The notes under the pieces are model-generated. The model made no database searches. It worked only from the letters and a program-made list of their open reading frames with translations, and had not been told where the DNA came from. Source: Candidatus Pacearchaeota archaeon (GTDB lineage Archaea; Nanoarchaeota; Nanoarchaeia; Pacearchaeales; GW2011-AR1). Taken from it: DNA of 7,130 bases. The first letter of the stretch is position 1; the number at the start of each line of letters is the position of its first letter. The DNA lies in the NCBI GenBank assembly GCA_002690445.1, contig NZER01000212.1, positions 1-7,130 on the forward strand. The letters are read 5' to 3'. Shown here piece after piece: positions 1 to 5,618 of the stretch. Both the position numbers and the translations under genes were made by a program.

Positions 1-66
1 TTGAGCCATATCAAAATCTATACTTCCATTCAAATAAGCTTGTCTAATTTCTTCTATTGATCTCAT
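1..66 (-). CDS. 5' end of an unidentified gene downstream of the portal gene (partial)
   Basis: An ATG at 66-64 opens a frame of 22 codons that runs off the left edge of the window, beginning MRSIEEIRQAYLNGSIDFDM. The start lies two bases after the TAG stop of the portal gene. It is preceded by a strong Shine-Dalgarno sequence, AGGAGGT, at 81-75, nine bases before the ATG and inside the last portal codons. This makes it the next gene of the same transcript. In tailed phages the gene after the portal is often a head protease, scaffold or head-morphogenesis protein, but 22 residues are too few to identify it. The visible part is a charged, probably helical N-terminus with no signal peptide. Confidence 0.7.
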   Translation of the reverse strand, partial: MRSIEEIRQAYLNGSIDFDMAQ

Positions 67-68
67 AA

Positions 69-1985
69 CTAATTACCTCCTACTGGTGGTATTAAACCTA
101 AATTGGATAATCTATTTTCTGTACTTTGTGCGCCTGGTCTTGGTGTTCCTGGTGCGACCATAGGACCAATAGGAGCTACAGGCATTGGAGGTGGAACCCC
201 TAATGCTGCATTAGGCATAACTGTTGGCGGTAACATAGGGCCTGCCTGACCTGGAGGCATCATTCCTGGTGGAATCATCCCTGGTGGAATCATCCCTGGT
301 GGAACCATACCTGGTGGCGGAGCTGCTGGTTGTTGTGGTTGCGGTTGCGGCTGCATACCACCACCCATCATCTCCTGCATCATCTTTTGTTCTTCTAATT
401 TCTTCATCATAAATACTTTCATCAACTCAGTTTCGTAGAACTGAGCAATATCTTCTCTGCCCTGCCTTCTTGCTGACAGTAAGTTTTCCCATAACATTGC
501 TTCTGGCAACATCTTCTGGGACATCTGTAACCTAATAGAATCTTCCATCTGGTCGGCAGACTGTAATCCCAATATATTATCTCGAATAAAGATATCTGGC
601 AACAAAGGTGTGTCACCTTCTCTGGCAATCTGTGCCATACTCATCTTAGACATTTCATCTTGTGGAAGCTGTCCAATCATAGTTATTTCAGCATCTCCAG
701 CATTTTTAATTGTGTCAGCAGTTACTTCTTCTTTGAAGTACATTCTATTCTTATCTTGTCCACTTACCTCTATTGACTTAAATCCACCAGTTATATACTG
801 GTCGCACAATAGCTGAAAGATAGATTTGTATGCTTTTTCCATAGCTTGTAGCCTAGGAGTAAGCACAGTTTCAACACCTTGTCTCAATGTATTTATGGCA
901 AATCCTGATAATTGAAATTCTAACTGACCATAAATAGAATGAGGCAAACCGCCTCTTTGCATCTCTCCAGATATTAAACCCATGAATACTCCAGATTCCC
1001 TAGCCATCTCTAACAACCCTAATGGCTCTACATCTTCACCCTGCCCCAAAGCAATTTCTGAACCCTCTTTATATGGATCTTCTTCTAATGTTTTCGTACC
1101 ATCTCTGGACTTAACCTTTAAGCCTTGTTTTCTTGATCGTGCTGTTAGCTCTAACATAACACTCATCATAAAATTATGCTTTTCAAATAATTCTCTGGAA
1201 GATTTGTAGCATGACTCACCGTAATCTTCTATAGTATCTAGATTACCAGTACTTGTAACTGCCTGAACTAAAGGCTGAGAACCTACTGGTCCTAATACTA
1301 CAGGCACTCTTGTTGCTCCATGCTTAGTTCTTTTCTTTAAAACAGTATCTTCTGTACAAACAACATTATCTTCTGAGTCATAAAAATCATAAACATCAAT
1401 TGCATCATCATCATCAGCACCCTGACCTTCACTGCTTAAATCAACTCCCCATATAGCTTTGATTTCAGATGGAGTTTTTTTAGTCTTATAACAAGCCCAT
1501 GCTAATCCATTTTTACCTTCAGACCAATATGTATGAAGTGGATCCCATGGTTGAATCTCTATATTTGTTTCGCCTTCGTCATCTTTAGTCATCAAGGCTC
1601 TTGCGGCATACCATCCACGTAAGGTAATAAACCAAGCCATCTGATTTCTTACAACAGGTTGGAATCTTGAAGTAAGTCTCTCGTCTGCGGCTTTAACTAA
1701 TCCTAAAAGAAACCTTTCCTTAGAGTCATTGTTTTCACGTTGCTCTCTTTCTGAGTTTCCGTAAGGTATCTTAACTACCATTTCAGCAGACGTCATCCAT
1801 GCTATCAATTTATCTGCATATACCTGTGGTTCGTTAGAAGTATAGGACTGAAATCCTTCTCCAGCATCAAATTCCTCAAGCCTGTATAGCTTATGGTCAT
1901 CATCCATACGGGTACGGAGTGGCTCAGTCAAATCATAATGACTATCAACTAATGCAATAATTTCTTCTGGTTTATAGTTAGCCAT
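69..1985 (-). CDS. Phage portal (head-tail connector) protein
   Basis: Predicted portal protein of 638 residues: the ring at one capsid vertex through which terminase pumps DNA and to which the tail attaches. The call rests on three things: its place directly after the large terminase gene, its size, and an N-terminal and central body that reads like long phage portal proteins (for example WMTSAEMVVKIPYG near 63-76 and a long helical stretch near 345-400). An acidic patch, ADDDDAIDVYDFYD, lies at 190-203. From about residue 531 the protein turns into a Met-, Gln- and Pro-rich tail, with PQPQPQQP at 545-552 and PPGM repeats at 557-579, probably disordered. The ATG at 1985-1983 directly abuts the TAA of terL, and AGGTGG in the terL end serves as its ribosome site. 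I am confident of the portal call from context, less so from motif alone, since portals have few conserved residues. Confidence 0.88.
   Translation of the reverse strand: MANYKPEEIIALVDSHYDLTEPLRTRMDDDHKLYRLEEFDAGEGFQSYTSNEPQVYADKLIAWMTSAEMVVKIPYGNSEREQRENNDSKERFLLGLVKAADERLTSRFQPVVRNQMAWFITLRGWYAARALMTKDDEGETNIEIQPWDPLHTYWSEGKNGLAWACYKTKKTPSEIKAIWGVDLSSEGQGADDDDAIDVYDFYDSEDNVVCTEDTVLKKRTKHGATRVPVVLGPVGSQPLVQAVTSTGNLDTIEDYGESCYKSSRELFEKHNFMMSVMLELTARSRKQGLKVKSRDGTKTLEEDPYKEGSEIALGQGEDVEPLGLLEMARESGVFMGLISGEMQRGGLPHSIYGQLEFQLSGFAINTLRQGVETVLTPRLQAMEKAYKSIFQLLCDQYITGGFKSIEVSGQDKNRMYFKEEVTADTIKNAGDAEITMIGQLPQDEMSKMSMAQIAREGDTPLLPDIFIRDNILGLQSADQMEDSIRLQMSQKMLPEAMLWENLLSARRQGREDIAQFYETELMKVFMMKKLEEQKMMQEMMGGGMQPQPQPQQPAAPPPGMVPPGMIPPGMIPPGMMPPGQAGPMLPPTVMPNAALGVPPPMPVAPIGPMVAPGTPRPGAQSTENRLSNLGLIPPVGGN
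75..81 (-). promoter_or_regulatory. Shine-Dalgarno site for the gene starting at 66
   Basis: AGGAGGT on the minus strand, nine bases before the ATG at 66-64. It overlaps the final sense codons of the portal gene, so the two genes are probably translationally linked. It is one of the strongest ribosome-binding sites in the window and supports the reality of the partial gene. Confidence 0.7.
250..317. repeat. 15-bp tandem repeat inside the portal C-terminal tail
   Basis: The unit CCTGGTGGAATCATC (plus strand) is present exactly at 265-279 and 280-294. Diverged copies lie at 250-264 and 295-309, with a partial copy from 310. On the coding strand each unit encodes one PPGM(I/V/M) pentapeptide, so copy-number change keeps the frame. 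Near-identical codons in the two central units suggest recent slippage or duplication. Confidence 0.85.
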
Positions 1986-3344
1986 TTACCACCTTTTAAC
2001 CTTTATAGTGCTATTCTCGGATATGTATCCATAGCCGTATCTGTTAATTAAACCATAAATAACTGCCTTAACACCATGATTGTATTTATCTTCAGGTGTT
2101 TCACCAACTATTGTACCATCTCTATCCATTTTCCATCTATATGCTCTTGTCTGGCCATCAAATGGATTAGGTTGCACTCCAAATTCCGACAATATGCCGT
2201 TACACTTAGGATTAAATACAATTCTTGGCTCTCTTTGCTCAACAGGATCGGTTTTTAAGAAAGCTTTTAGCCTTTCTGTTCCGTCATTTATCTTAACCTT
2301 CTGTGAATCAAAATATATTCCTGTTTTTTCCATCCATACTTCAGCGGGAGCAGCCATAGCCTGATGCTGAGTACCAGCAATATCGATAACACCGAACTTT
2401 GCATCTCTCCACCATGGCCTTGCCTGTGCAATTTCTATAATTTCATCAGTAATTAAGTCTCTTTCGTAGATTTCATCAATGACTCTTACCTGATCGTTAA
2501 CAATTTGCACTATTTCACAAGCATAAGCTTCAGCATAACCAGGATCAATCCAGATATGTACTGGTTCGTCAGGTATATACTCTACATCTTGTATGTGAAT
2601 GTCAGGTCGTATCTCTGTAAAGACCATTCCTTTAGGTGGAGAGGGTATTCCTTCAATTCTTTCCATGAAAAAGTCATCAGATGATGCTCTTTCTAGTGCT
2701 AAAATCTCAGGATCCTGCCTACCTTTAGGGTATAAATGTTCATTTGAGTAGCTTGGAAGCGAAAATGACTGCTCATCAACGCTAGAAGAATGTTGCCATG
2801 CCTGATACATCTGCGGATACCAACCTAATGATCCCTCAAATGTACCTGCTAGAAACATCCACCCACGCTTGGGAGCACATCTACCACGTAATCTATGAAA
2901 TGTTTCCAAGTCTAACTGTGATGCCTCGCAACCTATGATTCCATCTGGAGCTTTCATAGCTAGTGTTCTCGGATCTTTAGCTGATTTGGTCTCTATTCTA
3001 GTACCATCTGCAAGTATAATCCTGCCTGGATCTACTCTCTTAGATGATTCCTTTAGTAATCCCATAGTAGCAAAGTCCTGAACTAAGTATTCAAACTCTG
3101 CTCTGGTTCGTTCATAGTCTGCGGCCACAAGCCAGTAAAGACCAGGCTCTTTATTCTCGAACAATCTACCTACAAGATACTTAGATGCTACCATTGATTT
3201 GCCAGCTTGCTCACCACCTGCGACAAGTGTGAATCGTTTTCTGGAATTTAATATAGGTTTTTGTAATTCAGTAGGAGAAAATCCTATCTTATCATATAAA
3301 AGATTGACGTAATTATTAGGTTTACTGCTGGTTGATACAACCAT
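1986..3344 (-). CDS. terL: Terminase large subunit (ATPase-nuclease DNA packaging motor)
   Basis: 452 residues, within the usual TerL range. The N-terminal ATPase has a Walker A loop, GGEQAGKS, at 43-50 (K49, S50). The Walker B region is DGIIGCEASQLD at 134-145, with E140 as the probable catalytic glutamate, although the usual Asp before it is Cys139. A coupling-type motif FLAGTFEGSLGWYP lies at 164-177. The C-terminal RNase H-like nuclease shows WIDPGY at 265-270 (D267) and VIDIAG at 319-324 (D321). The usual third acidic site falls in NHGVKAVIYGLI at 422-433, where the expected Asp seems to be Lys426; D419 is close by. The protein cuts concatemeric DNA and drives it into the prohead through the portal. 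Its start overlaps the terS stop by one base (TAATG), with AAGGG six bases before the ATG. Confidence 0.93.
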   Translation of the reverse strand: MVVSTSSKPNNYVNLLYDKIGFSPTELQKPILNSRKRFTLVAGGEQAGKSMVASKYLVGRLFENKEPGLYWLVAADYERTRAEFEYLVQDFATMGLLKESSKRVDPGRIILADGTRIETKSAKDPRTLAMKAPDGIIGCEASQLDLETFHRLRGRCAPKRGWMFLAGTFEGSLGWYPQMYQAWQHSSSVDEQSFSLPSYSNEHLYPKGRQDPEILALERASSDDFFMERIEGIPSPPKGMVFTEIRPDIHIQDVEYIPDEPVHIWIDPGYAEAYACEIVQIVNDQVRVIDEIYERDLITDEIIEIAQARPWWRDAKFGVIDIAGTQHQAMAAPAEVWMEKTGIYFDSQKVKINDGTERLKAFLKTDPVEQREPRIVFNPKCNGILSEFGVQPNPFDGQTRAYRWKMDRDGTIVGETPEDKYNHGVKAVIYGLINRYGYGYISENSTIKVKRW

Positions 3345-3826
3345 TATTTACCCTTTTTATCTTCCAGTAATTTCTCTACTTCTTCCTCTGGTCTTACTTC
3401 TACATCAATAACATTATCTTTATTGTTAATAGATTTGAAGCTTTTACGCATCTCATCCATAGCGGCCTTTGCTGTCTCATCTATATCTGAAATCTGAGGC
3501 CTGTATTTCTCTGGCCAATGTGCATTAAGTAACGCAATCAATAACGTAGGATTGTCAGAAACCTTCTGCTCTATAACCCTGTTAACAGCTAAGTCCTGTA
3601 ACATCTCTCTAAATTCATGCTTGGCAAGTTCAAACTTCTCCCTGAATCCATAAAGGTCATCAGAAAGCCAGTTGTAAATCTGCCTTCTACCCATGCCAAT
3701 ATTGTTAACAGCGGATCTGACGCTTCCTGCAGACTTAAAAGATTCTAAAAATAAATCCTGCCTGCTAATTACATCTTCAGGCTTTTTGCCCTTGGGGTTT
3801 GGCAGCTTATCCATACTAAGAGTCAT
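3344..3826 (-). CDS. terS: Terminase small subunit (DNA-recognition HTH protein)
   Basis: 160 residues directly upstream of terL. Residues about 22-57 form a helix-turn-helix-like unit (SAGSVRSAVNNIGMGRRQIY, then NWL), followed by a charged helix to about 90 and the segment LLNAHWPEKYRP at 99-110. That segment resembles the endings of HTH-type phage small terminase subunits. TerS normally binds the packaging site and loads TerL on it. The C-terminus is acidic and Lys-rich. The ATG at 3826-3824 shares one base with the stop of the 34-residue gene before it (TAATG). No good ribosome site precedes it, so coupled translation is likely. A second in-frame Met at residue 5 has no better site. The alternative reading is a generic phage HTH protein; neighbours favour TerS. 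Confidence 0.82.
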   Translation of the reverse strand: MTLSMDKLPNPKGKKPEDVISRQDLFLESFKSAGSVRSAVNNIGMGRRQIYNWLSDDLYGFREKFELAKHEFREMLQDLAVNRVIEQKVSDNPTLLIALLNAHWPEKYRPQISDIDETAKAAMDEMRKSFKSINNKDNVIDVEVRPEEEVEKLLEDKKGK

Positions 3827-3930
3827 TAGTACTTCTTCTTTAGTTTCTTGCCAGACTTCTTGGCCGCTTTCTTAGCAGCGGACATACCAGCTTTGGTATA
3901 TGGATACTTCTTTTTTCCTACCTTGGGCAT
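3826..3930 (-). CDS. Very small Lys-rich basic protein (34 aa)
   Basis: The ATG at 3930-3928 begins a 34-residue peptide, MPKVGKKKYPYTKAGM then SAAKKAAKKSGKKLKKKY, ending at TAA 3828-3826. About half the residues are Lys, so it should bind DNA, RNA or another acidic partner. The start has an excellent ribosome site, GGAGGT at 3942-3937, six bases upstream. The stop overlaps the terS start as TAATG, so the peptide is placed to control or be co-made with TerS. The pattern 'KK(Y/F)PYTKxGMxxAKKxAKK' is one I recall from short proteins near packaging or head genes of aquatic phages; I could not verify this. The role is unknown: a nucleic-acid-binding accessory or internal head peptide is conceivable. 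Confidence 0.8.
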   Translation of the reverse strand: MPKVGKKKYPYTKAGMSAAKKAAKKSGKKLKKKY

Positions 3931-3934
3931 ATCG

Positions 3935-4378
3935 TTACCTCCATAACACAGGTTGTTTGTCCTTTAATTTAAAATACCACACATGTTTGTTTTCGCAAAG
4001 AGCCCTCAGTAAATCTTTTTTCCTAGTTTTCTTTGATTTGTATAAATTTTTATCCTTCCTGCAGAAAGGACACCTACTAGAAATGATTATTCTCTCGAAC
4101 CCTGACTTGTATATTTTAAAGTCCGTGAACACCTCTACGTCAGGATACCCATACTTCGGTCTGTCTTTTCTATTATCTGAAATCAAAGCCTCATCATAAG
4201 GAATTATTTGTCTATCAAAGTATTCCCTAGGTGGCTTATCTAGTTCTTCTTTATATGTGTATTCAGCCCACCCACAATGTATGCAGCAAATCTCTGTGTA
4301 CCCTGTGTAACCATAAATCTCACCAGAATCATTGATTTGCCCGCAACATCTGGGGCAAACCTCTATCTTCGTTAACAT
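3935..4378 (-). CDS. Putative zinc-binding protein with two Cys-based modules
   Basis: 147 residues, no family recognised. The first candidate zinc module is VCPRCCG (C8, C11) paired with CCIHCGW (C32, C35), a standard zinc-ribbon spacing. The second is RCPFC (C103, C106) paired with C128 and H132 in LCENKHVWYF. Between the modules lies a charged linker. The C-terminal part is basic (KSKKTRKKD at 114-122), which suits nucleic acid binding. The ATG at 4378-4376 has an in-frame TAA four codons before it, so the start cannot be much earlier; no clear ribosome site is seen. The gene ends four bases before the 34-residue gene and so leads the packaging operon. A role in DNA recognition or late-gene control is possible but not shown. 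Confidence 0.75.
   Translation of the reverse strand: MLTKIEVCPRCCGQINDSGEIYGYTGYTEICCIHCGWAEYTYKEELDKPPREYFDRQIIPYDEALISDNRKDRPKYGYPDVEVFTDFKIYKSGFERIIISSRCPFCRKDKNLYKSKKTRKKDLLRALCENKHVWYFKLKDKQPVLWR
3937..3942 (-). promoter_or_regulatory. Shine-Dalgarno site for the 34-aa basic protein
   Basis: GGAGGT on the minus strand, six bases before the ATG at 3930. Its last bases overlap the TAA stop (3937-3935) of the zinc-module gene. Such a strong, well-placed site is the main reason to accept this very short gene. Confidence 0.75.
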
Positions 4379-4508
4379 AGCCGTATGTTAGCATAGGAGT
4401 GCAAGGGTCGTAAACAAAGAAGTGACTGCCTTCACTATTGCGACACGTCTGGCAACGCATCTTTGTGCTAAACCAGGTTGCCCTTGCTACGTTTGTGATA
4501 CAATACAT
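4329..4508 (-). CDS. Possible small Cys/His protein (59 aa) overlapping the zinc-module gene
   Basis: An open frame from ATG 4508-4506 to TGA 4331-4329 encodes 59 residues. Its middle reads like real protein: MRCQTCRNSEGSHFFVYDPC at 17-36, giving C19-x2-C22-x6-H29-x6-C36, a zinc-knuckle-like spacing. It overlaps the next gene out of frame by 50 bases. An inner ATG at 4460-4458 (residue 17) would give a 43-residue product; neither start has a good ribosome site. The region also holds a near-repeat, ATGCTAAC and ATGTTAAC, at the two overlapping frames. It could be a genuine leader gene of the packaging operon, part of a longer protein joined to the 147-residue gene by a frameshift, or chance. 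It fills what would otherwise be untranslated leader. Confidence 0.42.
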   Translation of the reverse strand: MYCITNVARATWFSTKMRCQTCRNSEGSHFFVYDPCTPMLTYGYVNEDRGLPQMLRANQ

Positions 4509-4551
4509 ATGTTGTTAGGTTTTCACTTTCCAGTTTTACCACATAGACAAC

Positions 4552-4583
4552 GGGCTATCAGAGATACCTTTCTCTGGTAGCCC
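4552..4583. repeat. 12-bp GC-rich inverted repeat (hairpin)
   Basis: GGGCTATCAGAG at 4552-4563 pairs with CTCTGGTAGCCC at 4572-4583 across an 8-base loop, with one G-U wobble or G-T mismatch. No T-run follows on either strand (AAAACTCC on plus, GTTGTC on minus), so it is not a classic intrinsic terminator. It sits 44 bp before the start of the 59-residue ORF. Possible roles are an RNA-stabilising 5' structure, a weak terminator, or part of a packaging site. Confidence 0.7.
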
Positions 4584-4644
4584 AAAACTCCCCACACGTT
4601 AAAAACGATACTTACTGCATTTTTCCTCTAAACTATCTTAAGGC

Positions 4645-4735
4645 AAGTTACTATGTCTCTATTTACTAGTAACAGTCTTTTTAAGAGACTGTTACTAGTA
4701 ACTAAGAGATTAAGTTACTAAGTTACTAAGTTACT
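4645..4735. repeat. Iteron-like cluster of GTTACT / AGTAAC
   Basis: The hexamer GTTACT occurs on the plus strand at 4647-4652, 4691-4696, 4714-4719, 4722-4727 and 4730-4735. Its complement AGTAAC is at 4668-4673 and 4697-4702. Three exact head-to-tail copies of the octamer TAAGTTAC fill 4711-4734, giving one-helical-turn-or-less spacing. Seven copies in about 90 bp cannot be accidental. Such arrays are typical of protein-binding sites at origins or packaging sites. Confidence 0.85.
4663..4701. repeat. Perfect 16-bp inverted repeat (cruciform/hairpin)
   Basis: TTACTAGTAACAGTCT at 4663-4678 and AGACTGTTACTAGTAA at 4686-4701 are exact reverse complements, separated by only seven bases. Two further pairs (one a wobble) can form inside. 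Each arm also contains its own 10-bp palindrome, TTACTAGTAA. No T-run follows on either strand, which argues against a terminator and for a protein-binding or cruciform element within the repeat cluster. Confidence 0.9.
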
Positions 4736-4742
4736 AGATACT

Positions 4743-4793
4743 AGGGGGATTTTAGAAACTAAAAGAAACGTACTCGACATGACCCCCCTTTTT
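4743..4793 (+). terminator. Two-stem G/C-tract element, possibly a plus-strand terminator
   Basis: AGGGGG at 4743-4748 can pair with CCCCCT at 4784-4789, followed on the plus strand by a short T-run (4789-4793). Enclosed is a second perfect stem, TTTTAG/CTAAAA, at 4750-4755 and 4759-4764 with a 3-base loop. As plus-strand RNA this resembles an intrinsic terminator, but no plus-strand gene precedes it. A second G tract at 4851-4857 (GGGGGTC) could compete for the same C tract. The terminator label is tentative. Confidence 0.28.
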
Positions 4794-4860
4794 ATAAAAA
4801 TTAAATGTAGACGGGTATGGTCAAGTAAAATTCAGGTATGCTAAGGTGTAGGGGGTCTCT

Positions 4861-5040
4861 AAAGGTTGCTGTAGTCAGTCGTTGGCGTTGGCGTTATTTC
4901 AGTGTTTTGTGTGTTAAAGATAGTCTGTAGTCTGTGTTGTTGTTGTATTCGTAGTTTCTTGTAATTCTATGGTTCTGTAGCCGTAGTTGCTGTTGTAGTT
5001 GCTGTTGTAGCTATAGTTGCTGGTGGTGGGGGATAATAAA
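4861..5040. other. G/T-rich, strand-asymmetric tract
   Basis: By hand count these 180 bases hold 55 G against 18 C and 77 T against 30 A on the plus strand, so about 73 percent are G or T. Small tandem repeats lie within it: GTTGGC twice at 4881-4892 and GTAGTTGCTGTT twice at 4983-5006. The minus-strand frame across the second repeat reads as an Asn/Ser/Tyr-rich string but has no start codon and several stops nearby. I therefore treat the tract as non-coding. Confidence 0.65.
4983..5006. repeat. 12-bp tandem repeat GTAGTTGCTGTT
   Basis: Two exact head-to-tail copies at 4983-4994 and 4995-5006, followed by a degenerate third beginning GTAGCTATAGTTGCTG. It lies inside the G/T-rich tract and outside any supported gene. 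Confidence 0.85.
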
Positions 5041-5210
5041 TGGGATTGGCGTAATTTTTAAAATTTTTTGATTTTGCGTTCAAATTTTGGATTCTAGATT
5101 TTTTTGGGTTTGTTGCCAGTTTCTCAAGTAACCCAAGAACCAAAACTTACTGCAGTTTTTACAAGTATAAAATTAATCTAAGCATTTTTTTATATTGTGT
5201 TGATTGGTGC

Positions 5211-5238
5211 AAAAATGATAATTTTGACTGATAGATTT
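5211..5238 (+). repeat. Left copy of the 28-bp inverted repeat flanking the three-gene cassette
   Basis: AAAAATGATAATTTTGA at 5211-5227, then CTGATAGATTT, matches the minus strand of 6530-6557 at 26 of 28 positions. It begins 19 bases beyond the stop of the last cassette gene. Its right half also takes part in a local stem with the end of the gene (TTTTGACT at 5222-5229 with AGTCAAAA at 5255-5262, 25-base loop), which could act as a weak 3'-end structure. Confidence 0.75.
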
Positions 5239-5256
5239 AGTTTAAGTTTGTTTTAG

Positions 5257-5616
5257 TCAAAAATTTCTATGTGAACAAAAGTAAGATAAAATCTTAGCTT
5301 TCAGTCTTTCGTTCTTAGAATCAAAATCTGTGCCACCAGTTTCAATTATTCCAGTAGCTAAAGCATTATTGATTCTATCGCTAAACTTGTCTTTTTCTTT
5401 TTGTAGGTCTGCATATTCTTCAAATGCAGATTCCACTGCTTCGTGTACTAAACTTAATTGATATGAATCAGTTGGTTCAAATATGATCCTAATATGATTT
5501 TCAATTTTTAAAATATCTTTCACAGTAGGTACAATATCTGATCCGAAAATCAACATATCCATTAATGATTTAGCACATCTTTCAACTTGGTCTCTATTTC
5601 TTCCAGTGATAGCCAT
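5257..5616 (-). CDS. Hypothetical protein, 119 aa (third cassette gene)
   Basis: Not recognised. The start I choose is ATG 5616-5614: GGAAGGA lies nine bases upstream, and the ATG comes two bases after the TAG of the gene before. A longer reading would need a TTG start at 5634 inside that gene. The 119 residues are soluble-looking. A helical, hydrophobic N-terminal half (SLMDMLIFGSDIVPTVKDIL at 17-36) is followed by a charged stretch likely to form a helix or coiled coil (EYADLQKEKDKFSDRINNAL at 67-86). Then come a Gly/Thr-rich turn (IETGGTD at 91-97) and a basic end. No membrane segment, signal peptide or metal motif is seen. It is the last gene of the cassette, followed by the left inverted repeat. 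Confidence 0.72.
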   Translation of the reverse strand: MAITGRNRDQVERCAKSLMDMLIFGSDIVPTVKDILKIENHIRIIFEPTDSYQLSLVHEAVESAFEEYADLQKEKDKFSDRINNALATGIIETGGTDFDSKNERLKAKILSYFCSHRNF

Positions 5617-5618
5617 TT

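Larger units (their letters stand above)
4509..5256. other. Structured non-coding region upstream of the terminase operon
   Basis: No frame on either strand has both a plausible start and a protein-like sequence. The best candidates are 20-31 codons without a usable ribosome site. The region instead holds, from left to right: a GC-rich hairpin (4552-4583), GTTACT repeats around a large inverted repeat (4645-4735), G/C-tract stems (4743-4793), a G/T-skewed tract (about 4861-5035), and an A/T-rich stretch with long T runs from about 5050. Packaging sites and origins of tailed phages often lie just upstream of terS, so this is the natural place to look for cos/pac or ori. No convincing promoter was found for the operon to its left. 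Confidence 0.6.

Noticed and set aside
2076..2364. Plus-strand open frames inside the terminase and portal genes.
   Set aside because: They are shadows of the strongly supported minus-strand genes and lack ribosome sites and protein-like composition.
4401..4487. Possible structured RNA or tRNA: GCAAGGG (4401-4407) pairs with CCCTTGC (4481-4487), and ACAAAGA (4414-4420) with TCTTTGT (4460-4466).
   Set aside because: No T-arm or anticodon geometry fits a tRNA, and several competing stems use the same bases. The stretch also lies in a protein-like ORF. Nested 7-bp matches of this kind are not rare enough without covariation.
4681..4777. Minus-strand mini-ORF starting ATGTCGAGTACG after a G6 tract (about 20 codons).
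   Set aside because: The G tract is only two bases from the ATG, too close to act as a ribosome site. The product runs through the iteron repeats and looks random.
4797..4824. Minus-strand TTGACC (4824-4819) as a -35 for the packaging operon.
   Set aside because: No acceptable -10 lies 16-18 bases downstream; the AT-rich hexamers fall at the wrong distances.
4872..5040. Minus-strand Asn/Ser/Tyr-rich reading across the GTAGTTGCTGTT repeats.
   Set aside because: There is no start codon in the frame, and stops bracket it. The repetition follows from the DNA tandem repeat.
5104..5136. Inverted repeat TTGGGTT / AACCCAA (5104-5110 and 5130-5136) as a terminator.
   Set aside because: The T-run lies before the stem on plus, giving an A-run after it on minus, so neither strand has terminator order. 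It is only 7 bp with a 19-base loop.
4610..5154. Direct repeat ACTTACTGCA at 4610-4619 and 5145-5154, flanking the non-coding region.
   Set aside because: A 10-mer recurring within about 550 bp is near chance expectation, and the sequences around the copies do not match well.
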